A stretch of DNA of 64,000 nt from Sebastes aleutianus (Eukaryota; Chordata; Actinopteri; Perciformes; Sebastidae): the NCBI GenBank assembly GCA_916700875.1, contig CAKAKS010000298.1:186001-250000 (forward strand), given 5' to 3'. Positions 22,675 through 32,226 of this stretch are shown in pieces (within the stretch, counting starts at the first letter, position 1; each line of letters starts with the position of its first letter). The notes under the pieces were generated by a model, which was given only the letters and a program-made list of their open reading frames with translations, was not told where the DNA came from and did not search any database. Position numbers and translations under genes: made by a program.

Positions 22675-25600
22675 GTGGACAAAATTGTTGGTACCCTTCT
22701 GTTAAAGAAAGAAAACCCCACAATGGTCACTGAAATAACTTGAAACTGACAAAAGTAATAATAAATACAAATTTACTGAAAATTAACTAATGAAAATCAG
22801 ATATTGTTTTTGAATTGTGGTTCAACAGAATCATTTTAAAAAACAAACTAATGAAACTGGCCTGGACAAAAATGATGGTACCCCTAGAAAAGATTGAAAA
22901 AGCAAGTCATTGCACTAGTCTATTGTGAACCCACTTATTGTACTGGTCTATTGTGAACCCACTCATTGGACTGGTCTATTGTGACCTCACTCATTGCATG
23001 GGATCATTTCACTATTCTTCTTATCATGCAATAAATTATTGTTCATTTGATACGGGGTGTCTCCTGATTGAAATTATGTTTGTCAATTTAAAATTTTGCA
23101 AGTCAAGGAAGTCTCAGTTTGTCGTAGTATCCTTTAGTTTTGTATGAAACTGCTCAGTGAACTACATCTCTCGTCTCGCGCAATATACGTCACCGACCCT
23201 AGCTAGCTAGCTACCTTAGCTATGTTCCAGTCACAGATGAACCGTTATCTGACCTGATGTGTTTTATCAGAGACTCCTGGTCTTTTTATCAGCCAGGAAG
23301 AGAAAGAAGGATCAGACGTGTTGGCATCGTAGCTTCAGAGAGAGACGTCACTAACGCGCTTTTGGTTGTGTCATCCTTCTAATTACGTATTTTCACAGTC
23401 TGATACTTACTGATAACAAACTGAGACTTTCTTGACTTGAACAATTATCTTTTAAATTGACAAACATCATAATGTGTGATTCATGGAACAATACAAACAG
23501 GATCTAAAAATATTTGTCTCTCGCTGACTACCGTTAATGTTTTTTTTCCGAAATAAGATCCCATGGTGGTCCACTGGAAACGGCGGGACTTCCTCTCTAT
23601 TGGAGTTGATAACTTGTACTTCCTTTATTAAACTAGACATTTGTCTTTCCAGGCTCATCTCAGCCAATAGTAGCAACACTTGGCGATGACATCATTTTGC
23701 CATGTCATCTGGTACCTGCTGAAGATGCTACTGACTTGACGTTGGAGTGGACGAGGCCTGACCTGAACCCCAGATTTGTCCATGTGTGGCGTTCTGGTCA
23801 AGAACTAGTGAGTAAAAAACACAAATCCTTCGAGGGAAGAACATCACTGTTCCTCGATGAGCTGAAGTCTGGAAACATTTCACTGAAACTGTCCAAAGTG
23901 AAAATCGCCGATCAGGGAAGATACAGATGTTTTATTCCAGGACTGGACCGGCAATCTTTTGTTGAACTAGTTGTTGGTAAGTGCATGATATGTATGTTTT
24001 AAAGCCTCCTTGTGTCATTAGATAGCCACCTTTCAGGATGTTCAAATAATCTTAATTTGGCGATGCACTATCTAAGCGTTCCACTTCCACTGTTTTACAT
24101 TTTTCCTTTTGCTCAGCATCAGGTGCTGCATGCTCACCAGTCATAACTTTAGCAGGGATCGATGAAACCACCAGAGGAGTGATGATAGACTGCAGGTCTG
24201 AAGGCTGGTATCCAGAGCCTGAGGTGTTGTGGCTGGACGGTGAGGGAAACCTCCTCTCTGCTGGACCTCCAGAGACAGTCAGAGGTCCTGATGACCTCTA
24301 TACTGTCAGCAGCAGAGTGACTGTGGAGAAGACACACAGCAACAGCTTCACCTGTAGAGTCCAACAGAAGAACATCAACCAGACCAGAGAGGCACACATC
24401 CAGGTTCCAGGTAGAAATAATATTTTTTTATGATGTGATTTTAGTTTCATTTTCAAATAGCTGAGGGCCAGTTTTCTATAAATGTTATTCTGTGTTTTAT
24501 CATTTCAGATGATTTCTTTAAGCTCCAGTCCAGTTCTGTTCCCGTCATCACTGGTTTAGCTGTTAGTTTGGCTGTTTGCATCATCATGTTCATCCTGTTG
24601 CTTCTCTTTGTTTTGTGGAAATGGAGACTAAACAGAATCAGTAAGTCACACAATTATTAATAAAAGTTATTCTCACAGGTTTTATGATGTTGATAGAAAA
24701 TGTGATGGTATGTTTACTTTTATTTCCAATCAGACAAATTGTTAGATGTTTTATTTTTATAACCCATTTTATACCTCATTGTAGACTCTAATGTCTCATA
24801 TGCTGTGATATGAACATGTTTTTTATACTTTAACTCTGCTGCCTTTATGTTTTCAAACAGAAACCAAGAGAAGCTGCAGGGATCAAACTGAAAAAGGAGA
24901 AAAGAAGAACGGTTCTGAAACTAATAAAAGTGAAGATCAGTGTGTCACTGAAGAAAGAGAGAGAGAGCAGCTCATGACACATGAAACGGTGGAAATGGAG
25001 GTTCTGAAGGGAAACAAGCAGAAAAAGAGCAAACATGTAAGTAAAGAAACAGGACATTACTATAAATAAAGTTTGATCTGAGCAAGTTGAACAACAAACA
25101 GGAGTTGTGTTTCCAAAAGAACTAAGAAGAGAACAAGAGCAGTGATGACTGAGAGCTAACTTTAACTGATGTTCAGAGGTTCAAGAGAAATGGAACAGAA
25201 GAGACACGATTCAGACAAAGAGATGAAGATGTGAGCAAACGTCAGAGGAGATTAAAATACAGAAATAACAGAGATGAAACAGAAATGCAAGGAAATCATG
25301 TTGTATGGTATGTTATACAGGGAAATCATGTCTGTTCATCATCTCTCCTCTCTGTTTAAGAAGAAGAGATCTGAGCAGCAGCTCCAGGAGGAGCAGGAAA
25401 ATGAGGTCCAGACCCTGAAAGAGGAGCTGGAGACCAAGAAGATTGAGGTTCATCTTCACTGAAATTACCACATTATTCACCTAAAATGTATCAAAATGAC
25501 CCCTAGATTATTTAATAATTATATTCTGCTATTGGCCAAAGCAGGTAATGAAAGCTGGTAATTTCTTTAATACATTTCCAGGAAAGTAATACAAAGTTAA

Positions 25601-28600
25601 TTGATAGGCAGGATGCTTTATTCCCAGGTCCGCTGTTTAATGGTAAGTACATGACCTCATTTATATCTAATATTGACGTCAGGGCAGCAGAGGATGGATC
25701 TTAACTGCTTACCTTATATGTAACTTCTGCATAACAAGTGTGTAACTAAATTGTTATGTCTTAACGTCCATCTAATTCCTGCCTTACTTCTGCTAATCAG
25801 GCCACTAAACTGAAGTTAGTTTAAACATTTTGGTTTATTTATTATGAGATTTCAAAGAAGTTACTTATTACTTACTAGTTATTCTTTTCCTGGAAATATA
25901 TTAAATAAATGACCGGTTATTCATTGTTGCTCATTGGGAAATAGCAGAATACAATTATTAAATAATGTTGTAGTAATTTTCATTAAATTTTGAGGTAAAT
26001 ATTGGGTTAATTTGGCAGTAATTCCAAAGAATTCAAATTCCGATTTCAAATACGTTATTTGCTAATTACACCTACTAACCATGGAATTTGCGTTACCAAT
26101 AAAGTCATTTCAAAACCAATGGATTTGGTCTCTAGCCCAATGGGCTAGAGACCAAATCCAGACTGATGTCATGTTTGTGGTGTAAAGTTTTAAATGTTAA
26201 TGAATGAACATGTCTCTCATTGTCTCTCTCCACCTTGTCTCTGTCCTTCCAGATAGAAACTAAAGGAGCTGAGCTGCAGCAGCTCCATGAAGAGAAGAAG
26301 AGGAACGACAACGAGCTGCAGAGCCTGAAGGAAGAGCTGGAGAACAAGAAGAAAGAGGTTCATGTCTTCATCTTCATCTCTCTATTATTAATACAGAATC
26401 AATAGAGACAGAGATAGATCAGGTTGAATGAGTTCTCTCATCTGAGCCTCTAACCTGCAGACAGACTCTCAACTCAACATTTCTGCTGTTTGAGGAACAC
26501 TAGATGATCAAAGTGTTTACTGAGATCCACTTGACTGAATATGAAGCTACTTGTTCATATTGTACTCAGTGTAACTGAACCATCAGGTTGAATCATTACT
26601 CTCATGATTTAATGTGGTTCTCATGTGTCTCTTCATGTCCTCCTCCTTCCAGATGGAGAAAATTCAAAAAACCCTTAGCAGCTCTTCCTTTCATTCTTCG
26701 GTAAGTGGTCATCATAAAGGTACAATATATACAATACATTTATTTCATATACAGTATTTATATATATATCAAACATTAAATACAGAGATAATCAGATTGG
26801 ATTTATAAACAGATAAAACCGTGTAGCCCTGAAAGAGATTCAGAACTTGTACAGTATATACTGTATACTGAGGGGGAAACATATCTTACATCCCACATGC
26901 TGCTGAAATGCAGAATTTATAATAATTTATATAGAGAGCTGAGCTTTCTCACTGGTTATTCAGCAGAAATCAGATGGTTGGGGTTGATGGGTCATTATAT
27001 ACTATGTTCAGTTATATGTCTTTATATGATCCAGAGTCCCAGTCAGGAAGATCAGCAGAAGAAGAAGTTGGAGAACCAAAAGAAGGAATCAAACGCCAAA
27101 ATTAAGGAGGTTTATATCTTTTTTTCAAAATATGTTTTCTTTTTTTGGCTTCTCCATCTAAGTCTAATATATCTATATCTATATATATATTGTCTCTCAT
27201 CTTTTCTTTCCTCCCAGTTTAAAGAAAAAGAAGCTGAAGTCCAGCAGCTCCAGGATCAGATTCAGAGGATGGAGACCAACCTGCAGACCCTGATGGAGTC
27301 CAACAACATGGAGGTTGATATTTCTACCTTATCTTTGCTGTAACTATTTATTTATCTAGTGTAGCTCTAATGAGGATAAACCACTGTTAACATGTGAAAG
27401 TTCAGTGTTGAGCAGGCTGGTTCACTGTGGAGGCAGAAATCACAAATCACTTAACTAAACAGAATCAGTTGGTTCAGTTCAAAGATGCGTAATAACTGAT
27501 TGTGGAGTTCGTTCACTTTTTCTCCCAAGCTAAGCGGCTGCATCTCTGTCTCCTAGTATTACTAGGGGCAGCCCAGTCTCACGGTAAAGCATGTAATAGA
27601 CCGGAAGAAAGTATGTCAGTGTAACACTTTGCCTCGCCGAGGCGTGAATATTACACGCCTGCATGAAGGAGCAGTGTTTTGTAGTGACGGTTGTAACGTG
27701 GAGTTTGTAGTGTGTTGTGTCGTGACGGAAGTCTAACTTCAGAGCTAGTTACGTAGAATATAAAGTTAGAAAGATCCCATATGTTGGGTTGGTGGGGAGG
27801 TTGGAGGGTCCAACAAACACAGGACTCTAACCAAGTCAAGTCACGTCTTTTGTAATGACGGTTGTCACGTTTTCTCTTAACCTCTCCATTTGTCCCCAGT
27901 TGGAAAGAAGCCGAGCCGCTCCAGTCCGTTCTTCCTCCTCTGGGGTAAGTGGTAGTTTTTATCTCATGTGTTTTTCTGGTCAAACTGTTGAACTGCAGAG
28001 TTTCTAACAGGAACAGCTGAGTGATCTCAACTCTACTGAAAATGAAAAATTCACACAAATCAGACCATGAGATGTAAATTTACTTAATATTCATGATTTC
28101 ATTCCCTAATAAGAGACATGTCTCTCATCTTGTCTCTAACCTCTGTCTCCTCTCTCTCTTTCAGTTTAAGTGGCAGATAGTTTCCAGACAGAAGATCCAG
28201 GATGAGCAGCAGAGGAGACATGAAGCTGAGAACAGAGTTCAGACCCTGGAGGAGGAGCTGCAGACTAAGAACAGGGAGGTTAGTGTTTGTGTTCTCCAAT
28301 AAAGGTTTCTCTTCCAAAATTAGAACATTATGGTTTTAAAAACAACAACAACATTACTGAGCTTTTTATCTGTCTGTAGCATGATTGCATAGAGCAGATT
28401 AATAATCAACCAATAATTCATATCAAAATATGTATTTATCATTAATAACTCAAAATTAAGAATGTAAACACATTCATGTTGTAAAAGGTGAAGTAGAGGG
28501 ATGAAACTCACTCAGATATCATACACAATTAGTTTCATTATAAGAGTTCAACCGTATATTCAATTATTCAATATAGGACACACACATCAAATAACCAAGT

Positions 28601-29052
28601 TCTTTATAAAATTAAATGTTTATTTGACGAACTACATGACTAAACTACTAACAGTATATAATTTAATAAATAATAAAACAAAAGGAAAATAGAATGAATG
28701 AATAAAAGTTGTATGAATGAATACAATGAATAAAAAGTATATCTTTTAGAGCAGCTAAAGAGTCCAGCGTCTCCAGGACCTCATACTGAACATCAGGGTC
28801 AAACACTTCTCACATTAAAAGGAACACTAACAGATGAATATATGTTTATTGTGTATCTGTGTCTGATTATGATTTACTAACAGTTGAAATCAACATCCAT
28901 CTGTCTGTCTGTTAGCTGGAGGACAAACAACAAGCAGCTGAGGCACAGATGAAGAAGACTAATGAAGAGCTGAAGGAGTCAGAGCATCAACTGAAGATCA
29001 AGAATGAAAAGGTCAGCAAGCTGATAAGAGAAGTACACGCACACACACACAC

Positions 29053-29106
<54 letters not shown>

Positions 29107-31987
29107 CTCTCATCAGAATGAAGAACAATGAAGATATTTATTGTCACAAAAACATTTGTAAGAAAAAAAAAGTGGTGAAAGACACATTAGAATACATGTT
29201 TCATAATAGAGTCCAATCTACTTCACACTAGGAGGGTGTAACGATCAGGACCAGAGGACATGCAGGGTCAAGACTGGTGCAGTTTGGACAATATGAATAA
29301 ACTTTGAATAAACAAGTGACATCACTCTGAGCTTTAGTTCTCTGCAGACTGAGTCCAGCATGTCATCAGCAGCAGGTCTTTACAGGCAGCAGCTCATTGA
29401 CTGAACTTCACTTCTGCTGCTGGATGCTGGATAGAATAACGTTACAACCAAACTAGTCTGAGTGGATAGTCTACAGGGACAGCACCACTCTGAACCTGAA
29501 ACTCAACTAGTGTATGTTTCTACCATACTAACTTATAACTTTACCACCAGCTAAATACCTCCACTAATTAAATCCATGTTCTACTTTACAGGTTATGTCA
29601 AAGCAAGTGATTAATATGTCTATTTAGTAATTAATACATCTGATAAGTTCATCAGTGTTTCTGACCACTAGTAGTCAGACTTGAGTGTGTTTTTACTGGC
29701 AAACAAGACTGAACTTAACAGGTGTTTCAGAGTAGTCGTGATGTGACTCAACTATATCAGGTGTATTACTGAGGACCAACGAAGAGCAGAGTTGAGTGTT
29801 TAGTTCAAGTTGAAATCACAAATGAGAATTCATCCAGACATTAATGTGAACATTTACTTCATTTCTCCTCTCTCCCAGTTGGACAAACATATCTGGAATG
29901 AGCAGCAGAGACAAAAGGAAGCTGAGAGAGAACTGAAGCGACGGTTGACCAAGAAAACTGAGGTTAATCTTTTCATTCAAATCATTGTCTCATCTTCTCC
30001 ATTTGACATTGATTTGTTGCTGAGACAAACTGAAATAACTGAAACACGAAGTAGTGAAACAATCAATTTATTCACATTCAATCTAATCTGTGATCAAATA
30101 TGATAAGTATTAAATTGTTTAAAGTTTAAAGTTTTTATTTTTCAATTACATGTTGAACTCATCAGTTCGGTTGTTCACTGACTGTTACACCTGACAGTCT
30201 AAATGTGCTCTGAGTATTAAACCTGAGTCAAACCACAACATCCAGCCAATCAGAAACTAGTTCATCAGGATATAATGTGAACTAAATAAAGTACTGAATG
30301 AAACTAAATGTCTCTCTTCATCTCTCTTTACCTCCAGATTGAGAAGAAGCTCCAGGAGGAGAAGACTAAAAGGGAGAAAGCTGAGAAAGAAGTGGAGAAC
30401 CTAAAGAAAGAGATTGAGACCAAGGTTATTTATTACCTAAAACACTGTTTAATCATGTATCTGTGTTTTCATCACACTTTATTTGAATCATCTTCATAAC
30501 TGATATTTGTCTGAAACCACGACAACTGAAACTAAACATGAGAACAAATCTGAGACACTAAATATCTGAAACTCAAGTGCCACTGAAACACAAAGAAGTG
30601 AAACAGTAAATCTATTTATTCACATTCAATCTAATCTGTGATCACATTTAAAGTTCCTATTTTCTAGTAACATGTTGAATTCATCAGTTAAGTCGTTCAC
30701 TGATTGTTAAACCTGATATTTACAGTCTAGATGTGCTCAGAGTAAACAGGTTAAACCTGAGACTAACTATGTGCTCATTATCACAACATCCAGCCAATCA
30801 GAAACTAGTTCATCAGGATATAATGTGGACTAAATAAAGTACTGAATGAAACTAAATGTCTCTCTTCATCTCTCTTTCCCTCCAGTGGCAGCAGAAACTC
30901 CATGATGAGAGGACTAAAAGGAAGGAAGCTGAGAAAAAAGTGGAGAACCAAAAGAAAGAGATGGAGACCAAGGTTCATTTATTAATTAAATCACTGTTTA
31001 TTCATTTATCTGTGTTTTCATCTCACTTTCTTTTAATCTTCTTCACAATTTATTGATATTCATCTGAAACCAAAACAATTTAAACTGAAAGATTACAAAT
31101 TACAATTAATCACATTTATTCCCATTTGATAGTTCTCCCAGAGGAAGGACAAGAGCAGCTCAGCCAGTCAGAGCTCAGCTACAGGACCTCTCATTGTCGT
31201 TGACATCAACCAACAGGGCAGATATATCCGTCTCAAAAACACGTCTAATCAGGTAATGCTGTTTGTGTGTGTTTGAACACACTATAAGTACTTTATAAGT
31301 GTGTAGAACGTGTTCAGCAGTACGTTAACCAAGTGCATCCTGGGATATTCTGATGGGACAAACCAAGATAATGACCTGATGTTGACCCCAGAATCACTTT
31401 CTCTTGTTTTCATGTGAAGACGGAAATAACAGACAATCATTTACTGTATAAACACAATGGATTCAACTGTAAAGTCGTCCACTAATGATTTTCCTCTGGG
31501 GAGAGCGGTGCTGACGAGGCAGAAACACTGCACTCAAAGTTCACATTATTTCAGCTTTGACCTCGGTTGCTGCTGACCTGTCAAAGTGCAACCAATGAGA
31601 TAACAGCTGCAACTGTTGTTGCCTAGAAACAGTAAATCACTTTCCTTTCTCACTTTCTGATGACATATAATACCTGCACTGTGCACCTTGTGATGAGTGA
31701 AGAGCACATTTCTTATCATGTGAAGGCAGCTTAACATTAATGTATTAGTCTCTTTTAGTCTCATCCTCCCTCTGGTGCCTAATTTCCCTCCTACAGGACC
31801 AACCACTGGGAGGCTGGAGGTTAGAAACGGAGGTCAACAGAAAAATCATCTCATACACATTTGAGAAATCATTCAAACTCAAGTCTGGAAGCACCGTCAC
31901 TGTGAGTCTTTGTTGATTTCTCAATTTATGGTGTTTATTTCTTCTTAATTTCACCACTGTTGTTCAGTTCCATTAGAAATGAAAGGC

Positions 31988-32022
<35 letters not shown>

Positions 32023-32226
32023 TAATAACATATTTGTGTTACTTTAATGATTCAGTGATTCTGCTTGTAAGTCTGTGATTTTTGAGTTTTACAGATGGCT
32101 GGCCCAGGTTGTTTTCAGCAGTATGACCTGTGGTGGAAGGACTTTACATCCTGGAGCTCTGGAGACAGTCTGAAGTTCACCCTCATTAGTGACACTGGCG
32201 TCCGACATGAACTCAATTCATACTAA
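14299..32226 (+). CDS. Gene B: BTN-like V-C-TM receptor with coiled-coil array and lamin tail domain
   Basis: The most complete copy. Exons: 14299-14307, 21433-21535, 23653-23976, 24117-24410, 24509-24640, 24861-25036, 25361-25447, 26253-26357, 26653-26700, 27035-27109, 27218-27313, 27900-27944, 28165-28278, 28916-29032, 29879-29962, 30338-30424, 30886-30972, 31142-31252, 31797-31901, 32095-32226. Phases are consistent throughout; total 2331 nt, 776 residues plus stop. Signal peptide, V-set, IgC, one TM, charged linker, coiled coil and LTD follow in order; there is no B30.2. A predicted cell-surface receptor carrying a long rigid intracellular rod with an LTD tip. Intron 1 holds a 6-kb L1 and intron 2 a Tc1 fragment. 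The 9-nt first exon is inferred from its ATG, its GT donor and conservation at 37526. Confidence 0.82.
14619..14665. repeat. (TG)n microsatellite
   Basis: About 23 TG units. The same place downstream (37844-37858) has only about seven, so this tract differs in length between the duplicates. Confidence 0.95.
15651..19160 (-). pseudogene. L1 ORF2: endonuclease and reverse transcriptase with one nonsense codon
   Basis: 1170 codons from the ATG at 19160. The APE endonuclease part shows SFVSWNVKG, FLQETHL, YAPNWDD and VISDHAPL. The RT part shows SPGPDGYPSEFF, SYRPISLINVDSKILAK, SLDAEKAFDRVEW, GTRQGCPLSPLLF and the catalytic LYADDMLLY. The C-terminus has the Cys-rich CDRCKQNQATLIHMFWDCP typical of L1. 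A TGA at 19019-19017 interrupts the endonuclease domain after NISDH; it could derive from CGA by CpG decay. The rest is open. Confidence 0.92.
20083..21009 (-). pseudogene. L1 ORF1 with one nonsense codon
   Basis: 309 codons from ATG 21009 (MALRSNKGRN) to the stop after KNITK. An in-frame TAA at 20742-20740 splits it. The order is a Pro/Ala/Ser-rich N-terminus, a coiled coil (VLQQTVQQLSTQVAALEDK), an RRM-like part (RSRRNNVRIVGVPEG) and a C-terminal domain (HYFQDCSNILRLAR). This is the Transposase_22 layout of L1 ORF1p, an RNA-binding chaperone that forms trimers. Confidence 0.88.
21296..21366. repeat. Short tandem minisatellite, CCCCCTAAAGA type
   Basis: Three to four imperfect units of about 21 bases built on CCCCTAAAGACCCCCTGAAC, just before the gene B signal exon. 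The same site in gene C (38503-38532) has fewer units. Confidence 0.8.
21433..21535 (+). CDS. Gene B signal-peptide exon
   Basis: 103 nt, phase 0 in and phase 1 out, acceptor TTTTCAG and donor G|GTAACT. Encodes SCRMLHQANGLS, a basic stretch (SPLRRL) and a hydrophobic core (CVLVFHLLLTHS), then CRG, consistent with a cleaved signal peptide. The exon is almost the same in gene C (38594-38696). Confidence 0.8.
22117..22178. repeat. (TA)n microsatellite
   Basis: About 30 TA units; greatly shortened in the gene C intron (39281-39320). Confidence 0.95.
22672..22905. mobile_element. Tc1/mariner fragment
   Basis: GTGGACAAAATTGTTGGTAC near one end and CTGGACAAAAATGATGGTAC near the other are the subterminal repeats of fish Tc1-like transposons. 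No transposase coding is left. Absent from the corresponding gene C intron, so inserted after duplication or lost there. Confidence 0.7.
23653..23976 (+). CDS. Gene B V-set Ig exon
   Basis: 108 codons, phase 1-1, acceptor CTTTCCAG and donor G|GTAAGT. Begins SSQPIVATLGDDIILPCHLV; Trp in LEWTRPDLNPRF; second Cys in DQGRYRCF; ends FVELVVG. This is the membrane-distal, presumably ligand-binding domain. Confidence 0.88.
24117..24410 (+). CDS. Gene B IgC exon
   Basis: 98 codons, phase 1-1. Shows the butyrophilin-type C-domain signature DCRSEGWYPEPEVLWLDGEG and SNSFTCRVQQKN with the paired Cys residues. Acceptor TTTTGCTCAG, donor G|GTAGAA. Nearly identical to gene C 41395-41688 and deleted in gene A. 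Confidence 0.88.
24509..24640 (+). CDS. Gene B transmembrane exon
   Basis: 44 codons, phase 1-1. Stalk DDFFKLQSSSVPV, helix through AVCIIMFILLLLFVLW, basic stop-transfer KWRLNR. Acceptor ATTTCAG, donor A|GTAAGT. Confidence 0.87.
24861..25036 (+). CDS. Gene B cytoplasmic juxtamembrane exon
   Basis: 176 nt, phase 1 to 0. Charged linker as in gene A, with EEREREQLMTHETVEMEVLK and KKSKH at the end. Joined to the next exon this gives a Lys/Arg cluster (KKSKH then KKRSEQ) that could act as a nuclear localisation-like or stop-transfer patch; this is inference only. Confidence 0.78.
25361..30972 (+). CDS. Gene B coiled-coil exon array (11 exons)
   Basis: Phase 0-0 exons: 25361-25447, 26253-26357, 26653-26700, 27035-27109, 27218-27313, 27900-27944, 28165-28278, 28916-29032, 29879-29962, 30338-30424, 30886-30972. 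Glu/Lys/Leu heptads throughout, e.g. ELQQLHEEKKRNDNELQ and KEAEVQQLQDQIQRMETN; the two short exons (26653-26700, 27900-27944) are Ser/Arg-rich linkers. Compared with gene A, two exons (5240-5323 and 5519-5635 type) are missing, and the last coil exon is doubled (30338 and 30886). The first exon lost its original CAG acceptor (now CTG) and can use the AG two codons downstream. Confidence 0.77.
25456..26210. mobile_element. Foldback (long inverted repeat) insertion in gene B intron
   Basis: Sequence absent from genes A and C at this place. The halves are imperfect inverted copies: 25507-25537 against 25938-25966 (ATTTAATAATTATATTCTGC type) and 25562-25586 against 25886-25910. No ORF inside. A MITE or foldback element is the likely explanation; exact ends are uncertain. 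The perfect hairpin at 26120-26160 lies at its right side. Confidence 0.6.
26120..26160. repeat. Perfect 19-bp inverted repeat with 3-base loop
   Basis: Left arm TGGATTTGGTCTCTAGCCC, loop AAT, right arm the exact reverse complement. It occurs once in the window, at the right side of the foldback insertion. Confidence 0.9.
28279..28915 (+). other. Gene B intron replacing two coil exons
   Basis: Gene A has coil exons (5240-5323, 5519-5635) in the matching place. Here there is AT-rich unrelated sequence (about 28340-28740), and homology to gene A resumes at about 28745. No exon seen. Confidence 0.55.
29033..29878 (+). other. Gene B intron with (CA)n
   Basis: Begins with a (CA)n microsatellite (29037-29104) directly at the splice donor. 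The remainder aligns with gene A 6370-7265. No exon seen. Confidence 0.55.
29037..29104. repeat. (CA)n microsatellite
   Basis: About 33 CA units, a few interrupted by CG, starting within five bases of the exon end. It is much shorter at the same donors in gene A (6336-6349) and gene C (44506-44520). Confidence 0.95.
31142..31252 (+). CDS. Gene B lamin tail domain, first exon
   Basis: 37 codons, phase 0-0, donor CAG|GTAATG. Ser-rich linker RKDKSSSASQSSATGP, then LIVVDINQQGRYIRLKNTSN. This matches the lamin tail start (IEE.D..GKFIRLKN.S) closely. The acceptor could be TCCCAG at 31136-31141 or the AG at 31131-31132; both keep the frame and differ by three residues. Confidence 0.82.
31797..31901 (+). 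CDS. Gene B lamin tail domain, middle exon
   Basis: 35 codons, phase 0-0. DQPLGGWRLETEVNRK, then ISYTFEKSFKLKSGSTVT. With the preceding exon it reads LKNTSNQ|DQPLGGW, close to B-type lamins, and the intron falls before DQ as in lamin genes. Confidence 0.88.
32095..32226 (+). CDS. Gene B lamin tail domain, last exon and stop
   Basis: 44 codons including TAA. MAGPGCFQQYDLWWKDFTSW, then GDSLKFTLIS, TGVRHE, ending LNSY. No CaaX box. The 3' UTR follows with conserved AACACCAGAATGCATTCTGA. Confidence 0.85.
   Translation: MAGPGCFQQYDLWWKDFTSWSSGDSLKFTLISDTGVRHELNSY

Larger units (their letters stand above)
21536..23652 (+). other. Gene B intron 2
   Basis: Contains (TA)n runs (22117-22178, 22628-22668), a hairpin (22192-22240) and a Tc1 fragment (22672-22905). 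The 5' half matches gene C intron 38697-39890. The 3' part (about 22910-23650) is not shared and shows three short tandem units of TATTGTGAACCCACTCATTG near 22918-22998. No exon seen. Confidence 0.55.

Noticed and set aside
24149..24397. Minus-strand ORF opposite the IgC exon (also 41463-41675)
   Set aside because: The plus-strand frame is a canonical butyrophilin-type C domain with correct phases; the antisense frame is incidental.
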